Notes: generated by a model not told the origin, from the letters alone. A stretch of DNA of 64,000 bases from Vibrio maritimus (GCF_021441885.1 NZ_CP090438.1:992001-1056000), one strand, 5' to 3'. Shown: positions 50,666 through 59,901, numbered from the stretch's first letter. Numbers and translations are program-made.

Positions 50666-53008
50666 ATGTGTACTAAGCATACAGGTTGCAGCTCGCAAAA
50701 AATCAAAGTCATCCGCCCTGTGGGGGAAGCATGCGATGTACCGAAAATTGCACAAATTACAACGGTTTCGTCACAAGCAGCATCTGAGGGATGTTCTTCA
50801 GGCAGCGAATGCTGTAGTGCTGAACCTGAAGAACCCTCGGCTTCCAGTGGCCTAGAGCATGATGCTTCGACGGCAAGCTCTGATGGTTTATTGAAATCTT
50901 GGAAAGTCGTCGGTATGGATTGCCCATCCTGTGCACGTAAGGTGGAGACAGCGACCAATAGAATTAGCGGTGTGGTGAGCTCGAAAGTGATGTTCGCGAC
51001 GGAGAAACTCGTCGTGCGAGTTGATGAGCCCGCGTTGTTTTCACAAGTCGAAGCGGCGGTTATCGATGCAGGCTTTACCGTCCATGCCCTCGATGGCAGC
51101 TCGAATAATACTAACGAACAAGCTCAGTCATCCGGCTGGCAAAAGACCTTTAAAGACAACTTTCATATCCTAGCGATATCCACTGGTATGGCTATCGCCG
51201 CTGCTTTTAAAGGCGCTTACCCTGCGATGAGTGAATGGCTATTCACCCTGACCTGTGTGCTCGGTCTTATACCTATTGGTACCAAAGCTATTAAGTTAGC
51301 CAAATCGGGTACTCCATTTGCGATTGAAACACTGATGAGTGTTGCCGCTATTGGTGCACTGTATCTAGGTGAAACCGTCGAAGCCGCAATGGTGTTGTTG
51401 CTGTTCTTGATTGGTGAGCGTTTAGAAGCCTTTGCTGCCTCTCGAGCAAGAAGTGGGGTACAGGCATTAATGTCTTTGGTACCTGAAGAAGCCACGGTGA
51501 TTGTTAACAATGAACGCCAATCCAAAAGTGCATCGGCACTGGTACCAGGTGACATCATCGAAGTCGCACCAGGTGATCGAATGCCTGCAGATGGTGAGTT
51601 AGTCAGCTCGAATGCCAGTTTTGATGAAAGTGCTTTAACAGGTGAGTCCGTCCCAGTTGAACGTCTGGTAGGCGATACGGTTATGGCAGGTGCGGTATTG
51701 GCGGATAAAGTGGTGCGCTTAAAAGTCACGTCGAAGCAAGGTGAGAACGCGATTGATCGAATTTTGCATCTGATCGAAGAGGCCGAGTCTCGCAAAGCGC
51801 CAATTGAACGTTTTCTAGATAAGTTCAGCCGTTGGTACACACCACTAATGATGATGGTATCGCTGTTAGTGATTATCACACCACCACTTCTGTTTGCGCA
51901 GCCATGGGAAACCTGGGTCTATCGCGGACTTGCACTGTTGTTGATTGCCTGCCCTTGCGCCTTGGTGATTTCCACTCCTGCTGCGATTACATCGGGACTT
52001 GCGGCGGCAACCCGACGCGGTGCGCTGATTAAGGGAGGAGCTGCACTAGAGCAACTTGGCAATATAGAGTCAGTGGCCTTTGATAAAACAGGGACGCTCA
52101 CATTAGGTAAGCCTCAGGTTACCGACGTGATTGTATCTGGTGTTTTAACGGAGCAAGAGCTGTTAGCTGCCACTGCCTCTATTGAACAAGGCTCTAATCA
52201 TCCACTGGCGACCTCTCTAGTGCGTCATGTTGAACGTTTAGGACTAACTATCCCGAGTGCTGACGAACAAAGAGCACTAGTAGGCATTGGTGTTGAAGGG
52301 TTAATTGGTGGCGTAAAATGGGTACTGTCAGCACCGTCTAAGTTAGACATGCCAATCCCAGCTGAAGTAAATAAGCAGATTGAGTTACTCGAGAGTCAAG
52401 GCAAAACGGTCGTCGTTGCATTGCGCGCGTCGAATGATGGTCTAAAGCTGGAAGGCTTGATTGCATGGCAAGATGAAATGCGTCCCGACACTGCTGAAGC
52501 GGTTGCTAAGCTATCTAAACTCGGCGTTCGCACCATCATGCTAACGGGTGACAATGAGCGCAGTGCAGCTTCCATTGCAGCACCGTTGGGTATGGATTAT
52601 AAAGCCCGCTTACTGCCAGCCGACAAAGTAACCTTTGTCAATGAATTGGCGAGACAGCACCGAGTGGCAATGGTTGGAGATGGCATTAATGACGCACCTG
52701 CTATGAAAGCGGCGAACATTGGTGTTGCGATGGGCGGAGGCACGGATGTGGCGTTGGAAACAGCGGATGCCGCGCTAACGCACAACCGCCTAACCGAGTT
52801 GCCTGCGATGATAGAGCTATCACGTGCGACGCTTAATAATATTAAGCAAAACGTCGCCCTTGCGCTTGGATTGAAAGGGGTATTCTTGGTGACAAGTTTA
52901 CTGGGTATCACAGGGCTATGGGTTGCAGTGCTCGCTGACAGCGGCGCGACCGCGATCGTAACCTTGAATGCGCTTAGATTATTACGTCACAAATCTTCAC
53001 TAGATTAA
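50666..53008 (+). CDS. zntA: Zn/Cd/Pb-transporting P-type ATPase
   Basis: A 780-residue P1B-type ATPase. The first ~70 residues are Cys-rich (CTKHTGCSS, GCSSGSECCS) and probably collect metal. A heavy-metal-associated domain with GMDCPSCA follows near 90. Transmembrane CPC is in LLIACPCALVIST, phosphorylation in FDKTGTLTLG and the hinge in MVGDGINDAPAM. It exports divalent soft metals from the cytoplasm. The metal-responsive promoter 30 bp upstream agrees. The preceding MATE gene is separate. Confidence 0.95.
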   Translation: MCTKHTGCSSQKIKVIRPVGEACDVPKIAQITTVSSQAASEGCSSGSECCSAEPEEPSASSGLEHDASTASSDGLLKSWKVVGMDCPSCARKVETATNRISGVVSSKVMFATEKLVVRVDEPALFSQVEAAVIDAGFTVHALDGSSNNTNEQAQSSGWQKTFKDNFHILAISTGMAIAAAFKGAYPAMSEWLFTLTCVLGLIPIGTKAIKLAKSGTPFAIETLMSVAAIGALYLGETVEAAMVLLLFLIGERLEAFAASRARSGVQALMSLVPEEATVIVNNERQSKSASALVPGDIIEVAPGDRMPADGELVSSNASFDESALTGESVPVERLVGDTVMAGAVLADKVVRLKVTSKQGENAIDRILHLIEEAESRKAPIERFLDKFSRWYTPLMMMVSLLVIITPPLLFAQPWETWVYRGLALLLIACPCALVISTPAAITSGLAAATRRGALIKGGAALEQLGNIESVAFDKTGTLTLGKPQVTDVIVSGVLTEQELLAATASIEQGSNHPLATSLVRHVERLGLTIPSADEQRALVGIGVEGLIGGVKWVLSAPSKLDMPIPAEVNKQIELLESQGKTVVVALRASNDGLKLEGLIAWQDEMRPDTAEAVAKLSKLGVRTIMLTGDNERSAASIAAPLGMDYKARLLPADKVTFVNELARQHRVAMVGDGINDAPAMKAANIGVAMGGGTDVALETADAALTHNRLTELPAMIELSRATLNNIKQNVALALGLKGVFLVTSLLGITGLWVAVLADSGATAIVTLNALRLLRHKSSLD

Positions 53009-53026
53009 ACAAGCATTGATATGAAC

Positions 53027-53067
53027 AAAGCCGCTCTTGTGCAGAAACTGCGAAGGGCGGCTTTTTT
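53027..53067 (+). terminator. Terminator of zntA
   Basis: AAAGCCGC.CTT pairs with AAG.GCGGCTTT around a 15-base loop and is followed by TTTT. Confidence 0.8.
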
Positions 53068-53119
53068 GTGAGCGTAAAAACTAAATCTGTGCAAAAACAC
53101 CGCTAATCCGACAGGAAAG

Positions 53120-53206
53120 TGTGATGCAAACCGTTTTTATTTGAAAATTAGATTTTGTTGCATTGGCAAAGTGTGATCTGAGTACGTTTATTGCTCGCGC
53201 TATCTT
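53120..53206 (+). promoter_or_regulatory. CRP/CytR-type control region of udp
   Basis: Two TGTGAT half-sites start at 53120 and 53172, exactly 52 bp apart. GTTGCATT (53157-53164), the CytR octamer, lies between them. A -10-like TATCTT/TTATAA stands at 53201-53210. The E. coli udp promoter has two CRP sites about 52 bp apart with CytR between them, so the arrangement appears conserved. The right halves of both CRP sites are degenerate. Confidence 0.65.
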
Positions 53207-53247
53207 ATAAGCTTAAAACCATACCCAAGAGACAAAAGGAGTCCCCC

Positions 53248-54009
53248 ATGTCCCAAGCTGTTTTCCATCTCGGAGTAAATAAAGAAGATCTACAAGGCGC
53301 GACAATTGCCATTATTCCAGGTGACCCAGCTCGAGTTCAGAAGATCGCTGAGTTGATGGATGAGCCAGAGTTTTTGGCAAGCCAACGTGAGTACACTGTG
53401 TACCGTGCAAAACTAGACGGCAAGCCAGTGGTGGTTTGTTCGACTGGTATCGGTGGTCCATCAACGTCTATCGCGGTAGAAGAGCTGGCACAACTTGGTG
53501 TGCGCACTTTCTTGCGCGTTGGTACGACAGGTGCGATTCAATCACATGTGGATGTGGGCGATATGATTGTGACCACAGGCTCGGTTCGCCTTGATGGTGC
53601 AAGCCTACACTTTGCGCCGATGGAGTTCCCAGCGGTTGCAGACTTCGATGTAGCAACGGCAATGAAAGAAGCGGCTATTGAAGCAGGTTCAACTGTACAT
53701 ACTGGCGTGACCGCATCGAGCGATACTTTCTACCCAGGCCAAGAGCGCTACGATACGTTCTCGGGTCGTGTGGTACGTCGTTTCCAAGGTTCTATGGAAG
53801 AGTGGCAACAAATGGGTGTGCTTAACTTTGAAATGGAATCTGCCACGCTACTAACCATGTGCGCGAGTTCAGGTCTACGTGCTGGCTGTGTTGCGGGCGT
53901 TATCATCAACCGTACTCAAAAAGAGACACCGGATCACGATACGTTGAAACAAGCAGAGACGCGTTCTATTCGCGTTGTTGTGGAAGCGGCGCGCAAGCTA
54001 CTTGATTAA
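53248..54009 (+). CDS. udp: Uridine phosphorylase
   Basis: A 253-residue nucleoside phosphorylase splitting uridine with phosphate to uracil and ribose 1-phosphate. The phosphate-binding IIPGDPARVQKIA, the ST-GIGGPS loop, GTTGAIQ and the substrate segment NFEMESATLLTM are visible. The start MSQAVFHLG at 53248 has an AAAGGAG site and equals E. coli Udp in length; an upstream in-frame ATG at 53191 overlaps the promoter and is rejected. Confidence 0.96.
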   Translation: MSQAVFHLGVNKEDLQGATIAIIPGDPARVQKIAELMDEPEFLASQREYTVYRAKLDGKPVVVCSTGIGGPSTSIAVEELAQLGVRTFLRVGTTGAIQSHVDVGDMIVTTGSVRLDGASLHFAPMEFPAVADFDVATAMKEAAIEAGSTVHTGVTASSDTFYPGQERYDTFSGRVVRRFQGSMEEWQQMGVLNFEMESATLLTMCASSGLRAGCVAGVIINRTQKETPDHDTLKQAETRSIRVVVEAARKLLD

Positions 54010-54040
54010 CGGCAGTCGTTGTTAGAAAGTGAGATTATTG

Positions 54041-54072
54041 AAAAGCGGAGCAGGCAACTGTTCCGCTTTTTT
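54041..54072 (+). terminator. Terminator of udp
   Basis: AAGCGGA.CAG pairs with CTG.TCCGCTT (loop GCAA, one internal mismatch) and is followed by TTTTTT. Confidence 0.88.
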
Positions 54073-54114
54073 GTTACCTGTGTGTCGGTGTAATTACCTA
54101 GATGACAGATACGA

Positions 54115-54140
54115 AAAAGCCTCTCAATTGAGAGGCTTTT
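54115..54140 (-). terminator. Terminator of the PLP decarboxylase gene (bidirectional)
   Basis: A perfect palindrome centred on AATT: AAAAGCCTCTC / GAGAGGCTTTT. It lies 23 bp after the stop of the minus-strand gene and can act both ways. Confidence 0.88.
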
Positions 54141-54162
54141 GTCCGTCCAGAAGACTTAAGAA

Positions 54163-55683
54163 TTATGCTTTACGCTGCTTCTCAAGTTCTGCTTTTGCTT
54201 TTTTGAAACGCTCTGGAAGGATTTGCGTAGCAAATACGTCTTCAACCGTTTCAGCACGCTTGATTAGCTCAGCTTCACCGTCTTTAACTAATACAGTTGC
54301 AGGACGAGGTAGTGAGTTGAACTGGCTCGCTTGAGACTCTGCGTAGTGACCCACATCCATGATAGCTAGAACGTCTTTTGGCTCTAGAGCTGGCATGCGT
54401 GCGCCGCTTTCCCAGATTGATGGGATACAGATTGGACCTGCGATTTCAGTTGTCTTCTCAACTAGTGGTTGAGTCATCTTGTTTGCTGGTAGAACTGGGT
54501 TCTTAGACTCTTGAGACTCAACTAGCGTTGCTAGGTAAGTAGACGCGTCAACCATTGTGTAGGTGTAGTCCATCTCTTGGTCATCTTTTACTACGTATAC
54601 AGATGTTAGTAGTGTACCGATGTTACCCGCGATGTAACGACCTGGCTCTAGCCATAGTTGTGGGATCTCGAAGCCTTCTTTGTTGAACTCTTCTAGCATG
54701 CCTTTACATACGATAGCTGCGTAGTCTTCGATTGTGTTCGGGTTCATCATGTTCTCAACGCTACGACACTCTGGCTCACGCTCACGTGGCCAACCGCCGC
54801 CAAGGTCGATTTGGAATGGTTGAACGCCACACTCACGAGAGATCTCGATAACGTTGCGTGCGTACTCACGGTATAGCGCATCCCAACCTTCAGGCTGCTT
54901 AGAGAAACGACCTAGGTGAGTGTGGAAACCGTAGAATTCGAATGCATCGATTTCTTTAACGCGGTTAACGATTTTCTTCGCTTCTTCTTTAAGAAGGCCG
55001 AATTTGATCCATTTCATCGCGCCGATGAAGTTAGGGAACGGGTAGGCATCTGGTTCGAAGTCGTTAAAGAAATCTTCTGGGATAACTTTTAGACGTACCG
55101 CGATACGTACTTTTTCTTTTGGCTTAACTTCAGCTGCGATGCGCTCAACGATTTCGATTTCTTCGTAAGAGTCTAGGTGGATTGCGTAACCGTACTCAAT
55201 TGCTTTACGGATAGCTAGCTCAGGCTTCACTGTACCGTTTAGTGCGATAGTTTTTGGATCCGCACCTGCGATGTAAGTGGCTTCAACTTCACCAGGACCG
55301 AAACAGTCACCACCAACGCCTTCTTCGTTACAGATAGCACGAACTGCGTAGTTAGTGTTTGATTTGATAGCGAACATTACGTTCACTGGCTTTGGCCAGT
55401 TTGAACCGAATGCAGCTTTAACGCGACGTAGGTTACCACGTAGAGTGTCTTCGCTTAGTACGAACAGTGGGCTGCCGTATTGTTCGATTAGATCAGTTGC
55501 TTTGCAGCCACCGATGTATAGGTCATCACCTTTAGTGCTTAGTTCATCTGTTGGAGTAAGCAGGTTTTGTAGGCGCTCAGCGTAGTTTTGGTTCGCTTTG
55601 TGCTCAGCAAGAAGCTGCTTTTGCTCTTCTAATACAGTGTTTAGGTTTTTAACACTTTCTTCTAGGCGATTTTGGATTGTCAT
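54163..55683 (-). CDS. Alanine-racemase-fold PLP decarboxylase (DAP/Orn/Arg type), family unusual
   Basis: 506 residues. A predicted coiled coil at 1-60 (EESVKNLNTVLEEQKQLLAEHK) precedes the fold-III barrel with Schiff-base lysine in VMFAIKSNTNYAV. PLP-phosphate site GGGWP and the C-terminal beta domain follow. The usual decarboxylase signature CESxD is replaced by GPICIPSIWESGARMP, which keeps the Cys but adds residues. It is longer than LysA (~420 aa). Codon use is strongly biased (Leu CTA, Gly GGT), indicating high expression. The substrate may be diaminopimelate, arginine or a polyamine precursor; I cannot decide. Confidence 0.82.
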   Translation of the reverse strand: MTIQNRLEESVKNLNTVLEEQKQLLAEHKANQNYAERLQNLLTPTDELSTKGDDLYIGGCKATDLIEQYGSPLFVLSEDTLRGNLRRVKAAFGSNWPKPVNVMFAIKSNTNYAVRAICNEEGVGGDCFGPGEVEATYIAGADPKTIALNGTVKPELAIRKAIEYGYAIHLDSYEEIEIVERIAAEVKPKEKVRIAVRLKVIPEDFFNDFEPDAYPFPNFIGAMKWIKFGLLKEEAKKIVNRVKEIDAFEFYGFHTHLGRFSKQPEGWDALYREYARNVIEISRECGVQPFQIDLGGGWPREREPECRSVENMMNPNTIEDYAAIVCKGMLEEFNKEGFEIPQLWLEPGRYIAGNIGTLLTSVYVVKDDQEMDYTYTMVDASTYLATLVESQESKNPVLPANKMTQPLVEKTTEIAGPICIPSIWESGARMPALEPKDVLAIMDVGHYAESQASQFNSLPRPATVLVKDGEAELIKRAETVEDVFATQILPERFKKAKAELEKQRKA

Positions 55684-55791
55684 CGTCGACCCTTACTTAT
55701 GGTAGTCAATGTAATATCTATTTTGCGATTCATAAACTTAAGCGTTCCGAATCACTGTTATTTGCTGAGGTCGAGTATAGGGGAAGGTCTT

Positions 55792-55908
55792 TGAGTGAGG
55801 CACTTCACTCAGCGTCAAAAAAACTTACTCTAGTGTCGTTGTTGTACTTTACAAATTGAAAAGCATCATTCACGGCCTGAATGATTGGGTTTGGCATCAG
55901 GCTTTTTT
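55792..55908 (+). ncRNA. Candidate small RNA or leader with competing hairpins
   Basis: TGAGTGA-GGCACT-TCACTCA (55792-55811) is a perfect 7-bp hairpin. TCATTCA-CGGCC-TGAATGA (55866-55884) overlaps a terminator GCCTGA (55875-55880) / TCAGGC (55897-55902) with six T. The last two cannot form together. An intrinsic terminator 450 bp before any gene suggests a free small RNA on the plus strand, but no promoter was identified. Confidence 0.4.
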
Positions 55909-56253
55909 CGTTCTTTTATTGGAAAAGGTAAATAGATAATCGCGGTGAATTTGCGTTATTACGATGCCATGTTACCTAACAAATACTAGGTAACATACCT
56001 GATATAACTGGTGTGTTACTTAGTTCTGCCAGGGCTTTGCTTTGTCATGTAGCGGTCAAATTCCCTCTCAAAATGCACCAATTATGTGATCACGATCTGC
56101 TCTTATTGCTCAGAGTGATGTGAGGGGCGTTAATCCATTCATGGTCAAATAGTTGTTACCGTAAATCGGTCAAAAAAACTGACACTGAGTGACGTTAATT
56201 CCGACAATACCTACGATAAATTCAACTCAACCTTTCACGAGGGTCCAAAAAAT

Positions 56254-56290
56254 AATCCGCTTCAATTGCTCCACAGTGACGGATTGTTTT
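56254..56290 (+). terminator. Possible leader terminator before ptb
   Basis: AATCCG (56254-56259) pairs with CGGATT (56280-56285) over a 20-base loop and is followed by GTTTTT. It is 70 bp before ptb. The stem is short for its loop, so the call is weak. Confidence 0.4.
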
Positions 56291-56361
56291 TAGAGATAAG
56301 TGTTTATCGATAATAGAAAGAGGGCGAGTGGCTCTCTTCTTAAATATAAGGTATCGCCCCT

Positions 56362-57297
56362 ATGTACAATAAAGACTTCTTTATTCAGCAAGCTAAAAAG
56401 TTCGGTAAGAAGCAACGCATGGTTGTTGCAGCAGCGCATGATGATGCAACGCTAGACGCAGCAAACAACGCATTCCAAGAAGGCATGGCAGACGTGATTC
56501 TTGTTGGTGAGCGCGCGCTAATCAACGAAGCAGCAGCAAAAGCAAACGTTGATCTAGCGAACTTCGACATTATCGAAGCTGATGGTCTAGAAGCAATCGC
56601 AACTGCAGCGGTATCTGCAATTGCTGAAGGTAAAGGCGACCTACTAATGAAGGGTCTAATCGACACTTCAGTTCTACTAAAAGAAGTGCTTAAGAAAGAG
56701 CACGGTCTACGTACTGGTAACGTTCTTAGCCACGCAGGCGTTCTATTTAAAGAAGGCGGCGACAGCTTCCACGTATTCACTGACGCAGCGATGAACATCA
56801 TGCCAACGCTTGAGCAAAAAGCGGGCATCATCAAGAACGCAGTGAGCCTAGCGCACTCTGTAGGCATCGAAGAGCCTAAAGTGGCTAACCTATGTGCGAA
56901 AGAGAAGCCATACGACAAGATGCCAGCGACGATGGACGCGGCAGAGCTTCAAAAAATGAACCAAAACGGTGAAATCGAAGGTTGTATCGTTTCTGGTCCT
57001 ATCTCTCTAGATATCGCGGTATCTCAGTACGCTGCAAACCTAAAAGGCTACGAGTCTCCAGTAGCGGGCAACGCAGATATCCTAATGGTTCCAAACATCG
57101 AAGTAGGCAACGTATTTGCTAAAGCACTTCAGTACATGGCTGGTTTCAGCATGGCGGGTGTTCTACTTGGTGCACGTATTCCTGTTGTTCTAGTTTCTCG
57201 CGCTGACGGCGAAGCTGAGAAGACAGTATCTATCGCGCTTGCATGTTCTGTAGCGGCTATGAGCCAGCAGAAAGAAGCAGCAGACGCGTCTGCTTAA
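56362..57297 (+). CDS. ptb: Phosphate butyryltransferase/acetyltransferase family
   Basis: A 311-residue acyl-CoA:phosphate acyltransferase of the PTB type (MYNKDFFIQQAKKF, then DLLMKGLIDTSVLLKEVL and SGPISLDIAVS). It interconverts acyl-CoA and acyl phosphate. A kinase and an acylating aldehyde dehydrogenase follow, so the unit links aldehyde, acyl-CoA, acyl phosphate and acid plus ATP. Codon choice is extremely biased, which predicts abundant protein. The natural acyl group is not certain (C2-C4). Confidence 0.87.
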   Translation: MYNKDFFIQQAKKFGKKQRMVVAAAHDDATLDAANNAFQEGMADVILVGERALINEAAAKANVDLANFDIIEADGLEAIATAAVSAIAEGKGDLLMKGLIDTSVLLKEVLKKEHGLRTGNVLSHAGVLFKEGGDSFHVFTDAAMNIMPTLEQKAGIIKNAVSLAHSVGIEEPKVANLCAKEKPYDKMPATMDAAELQKMNQNGEIEGCIVSGPISLDIAVSQYAANLKGYESPVAGNADILMVPNIEVGNVFAKALQYMAGFSMAGVLLGARIPVVLVSRADGEAEKTVSIALACSVAAMSQQKEAADASA

Positions 57298-57334
57298 TTA
57301 TAACTAGCAATAACTTAATTTAGGTTTATAAGTG

Positions 57335-58399
57335 ATGAAAATTCTAGCTATCAACCCAGGCTCTACGTCTACAAAAATCGGTCTTTTCGAAGGTACAACT
57401 GAACTGTTCGAGAAAACTCTACGTCACAGCGCTGAAGAGCTAGCGCCATTCGGTGCAGTTGTTGCAAACCAAAAAGCATTCCGTAAAGAAGCAATCCTAG
57501 CGGCTCTAGAAGAAGCGGGCGTTAAAGCTTCTGAGCTAAACGCTGTTGCTTGTCGCGGTGGTGTTCTTAAGCCAATCGCTGGTGGCACTTACAAGGTTGA
57601 CGATGCAGTAATCGCAGACCTTCTAGAAGCGCAAATCCAGCACCCAGCTAGCCTTGCAGGCATCATTGGCAAAGAAATCGCTGATGAGAACGGCATCGAA
57701 GCATTCTTCACTGACGCTCCAGTAACTTACGAGCTATCTGAGCTAGCGGCTTTCTCTGGTCACAAAGCTATCAAGCGTAAGGGTCGTTTCCACGCTCTTA
57801 ACCAAAAAGCTATCGCGCGTAAATTCGCTGAAGAGCAAGGTAAGAAGTACGAAGACGTGAACGTTATCGTTTGTCACATGGGTGGCGGTATCACTGTCGG
57901 TGCTCACATGGGCGGCCAAACTGTTGACGTAAACGACGCAGTTTCTGAAGGTCCATTCACTCCAGAGCGTTCTGGTGACCTACCAACTCGCGAGCTAATC
58001 GACATCTGCTTCAGCGGTGAGTACACGCACGCTGAAATGAAAGCATTCATCCAAGGTAAAGGCGGCGCATTCAGCTACACAGGTAGCATCGACATGCGTG
58101 AAATCGAAGAGAAAGCGGAAGCTGGCGACGCTGAGTTCAAACTAGTTACAGACGCGATGGCTTACCAAGTTTCTAAGCAGATCGCTGCTATGGGCGCCGT
58201 ATTCGGCGGTGAAAAAGTTGACGGCATCCTACTAACGGGTGGTATCGCATACAGTAAGTACATCACAGCTGAAATCACTAAGCGCGTTGAGTTCATCGCT
58301 CCTGTAACTAAGTTCCCAGGTGAAGTTGAGCTAGAAGCACTAGTACTAGGTACGCTACGCGTAGTGAACGGCGAAGAAGCGGCTCAAGTTTACGCTTAA
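57335..58399 (+). CDS. buk: Butyrate kinase family (acetokinase superfamily)
   Basis: 354 residues. The ASKHA kinase landmarks are ILAINPGSTSTKIGLFEG, the phosphate loop CHMGGGITVGAHMGG and GGIAYSKYI. It makes ATP from acyl phosphate and ADP. The ATG at 57335 is preferred to the in-frame GTG just before it, because the family starts MKILAINPG. It lies 37 bp after ptb. It has the same strong codon bias as its neighbours. Confidence 0.9.
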   Translation: MKILAINPGSTSTKIGLFEGTTELFEKTLRHSAEELAPFGAVVANQKAFRKEAILAALEEAGVKASELNAVACRGGVLKPIAGGTYKVDDAVIADLLEAQIQHPASLAGIIGKEIADENGIEAFFTDAPVTYELSELAAFSGHKAIKRKGRFHALNQKAIARKFAEEQGKKYEDVNVIVCHMGGGITVGAHMGGQTVDVNDAVSEGPFTPERSGDLPTRELIDICFSGEYTHAEMKAFIQGKGGAFSYTGSIDMREIEEKAEAGDAEFKLVTDAMAYQVSKQIAAMGAVFGGEKVDGILLTGGIAYSKYITAEITKRVEFIAPVTKFPGEVELEALVLGTLRVVNGEEAAQVYA

Positions 58400-58497
58400 T
58401 TCGTAGCCTCGCTTAATTGAATAAAGATTAGGAGCAGGCTGGGCGCTTGCTCTTTAAAAGTGGCTTGCCACTGAATACTTTACAGAAGGTAATTATA

Positions 58498-59874
58498 ATG
58501 TCATTCGATATCAACAACGCACAAGGCGTTTTCGAAACTGTTGAAGCTGCAATCGAAGCAACTCACAAAGCACAAGTAGAATTCTACGCTAACTCTACTA
58601 AAGAAGGCCGTGAAGCAATCCTAACTGCTATCCGTGGCGCTGTACTAGCTAAAGCTGAAGACTTCGCGAAAATGGTTCGTGAAGAAACTAAGCTAGGTCG
58701 TGTTGAAGACAAGATCGCTAAGCACCAGCTAACAGCTGCTAAAACTCCAGGCACTGAAGTTCTAGAAACTAAAGTATGGTCTGGCGACAACGGTATCTCT
58801 CTAGAAGAGCGTGCACCTTACGGTGTTATCGGTGCGGTTACTCCTGTAACTAACCCAACTGAAACTATCGTTAACAACGCTATCTCTATGCTAGCGTCTG
58901 GTAATGCGGTAACGTTCAACGTTCACCCATCTTCTAAAGTTGTTTCTGCGGTAATGATCGACATGATCAACAAAACTATCGTTGAAGCAGGCGGCCCAGC
59001 TAACCTAGTTACTATGGTTAAAGAGCCAACGCTAGAAACGCTAAACGAAATCGCTAAGTCTCCACTAGTAAACATGCTAGTCGGTACTGGTGGTCCAGGT
59101 CTAGTTAAAGCAATCCTACAATCTGGTAAGAAAGGTGTAGGCGCTGGCGCTGGTAACCCACCTGTAATCGTAGACGCTTCTGCTAACCTAGACCTAGCTG
59201 CGGCTGGCGTTTACGGCGGTGCATCTTTCGATAACAACCTACTATGTATCGGTGAGAAAGAAGTATTCGTTGAAGATTCAGTAGCGGATGAGTTCCTAGC
59301 TAAACTAGAAGCAACTGGCGCTTACGTGCTTTCTGCAGAAGAAGCTGAGAAGCTAACGGCACAAATCCTAACTATGGACGAAATCGACGGTGCTAAGCCA
59401 TGTACTGCGCAAGAAATTGCTCGCGTATGGCACCCAGTTAAGCAACACGTAGGTCAAGACGCAGGTGAAATCCTTAAGTCTATCGGCGTTGAGTCTGAGA
59501 CTCGTCTAGCGGTTATGGTTGTTGAGAACGATCACCCACTAGTACACGTAGAGCAAATGATGCCAGTACTTCCAGTTGTTCGTTGTGCGAACATCGACGA
59601 AGCTATCGAGCGCGCAGTAGCTGCTGAGCGTGGTAACAAGCACTCTGCATGTATCTACTCTGGTAACATCGAGAACGTAACTAAGTTCGGTCGTGCTATC
59701 AACACAACTATCTTCGCTCACAACGGTCCAACACTATCTGGTGTAGGTTACAACGCTGAAGGTACTTCAACGTTCACAATCGCTGGTCCAACTGGTGAAG
59801 GTATCACAAACGCGTACTCGTTCACTCGCGCACGTCGTTTCGCAATCGCTCAAGGCGGTCTGCGTATCGTTTAA
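58498..59874 (+). CDS. CoA-acylating aldehyde dehydrogenase (EutE/PduP-like)
   Basis: 458 residues. The start MSFDINNAQGVFETVEAA at 58498 follows AGAAGG. The catalytic cysteine is in SFDNNLLCIGEKEVF, and the Rossmann region is PYGVIGAVTPVTNPTETIV. It lacks the microcompartment-targeting N terminus of PduP/EutE. It oxidises an aldehyde with CoA and NAD+, or runs in reverse. No microcompartment shell genes are near. A 98-bp gap with no terminator links it to buk. Confidence 0.9.
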   Translation: MSFDINNAQGVFETVEAAIEATHKAQVEFYANSTKEGREAILTAIRGAVLAKAEDFAKMVREETKLGRVEDKIAKHQLTAAKTPGTEVLETKVWSGDNGISLEERAPYGVIGAVTPVTNPTETIVNNAISMLASGNAVTFNVHPSSKVVSAVMIDMINKTIVEAGGPANLVTMVKEPTLETLNEIAKSPLVNMLVGTGGPGLVKAILQSGKKGVGAGAGNPPVIVDASANLDLAAAGVYGGASFDNNLLCIGEKEVFVEDSVADEFLAKLEATGAYVLSAEEAEKLTAQILTMDEIDGAKPCTAQEIARVWHPVKQHVGQDAGEILKSIGVESETRLAVMVVENDHPLVHVEQMMPVLPVVRCANIDEAIERAVAAERGNKHSACIYSGNIENVTKFGRAINTTIFAHNGPTLSGVGYNAEGTSTFTIAGPTGEGITNAYSFTRARRFAIAQGGLRIV

Positions 59875-59901
59875 TCGATTTTCCCCAATCGATTAACACA
59901 A

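Larger units (their letters stand above)
55684..56361. other. 678-bp region between divergent decarboxylase and ptb operon
   Basis: No coding frame is supported. It contains three separate hairpin groups: 55792-55811, 55866-55908 and 56254-56290, and a stem GGGCGA (56322-56327) / TCGCCC (56354-56359) that ends two bases before the ptb ATG. Promoters of both divergent units must lie here. Confidence 0.6.

Noticed and set aside
53191..53247. N-terminal extension of uridine phosphorylase
   Set aside because: It overlaps the -10 region and leader; Udp starts at MSQAVFHLG (53248) with a good ribosome site and standard length.
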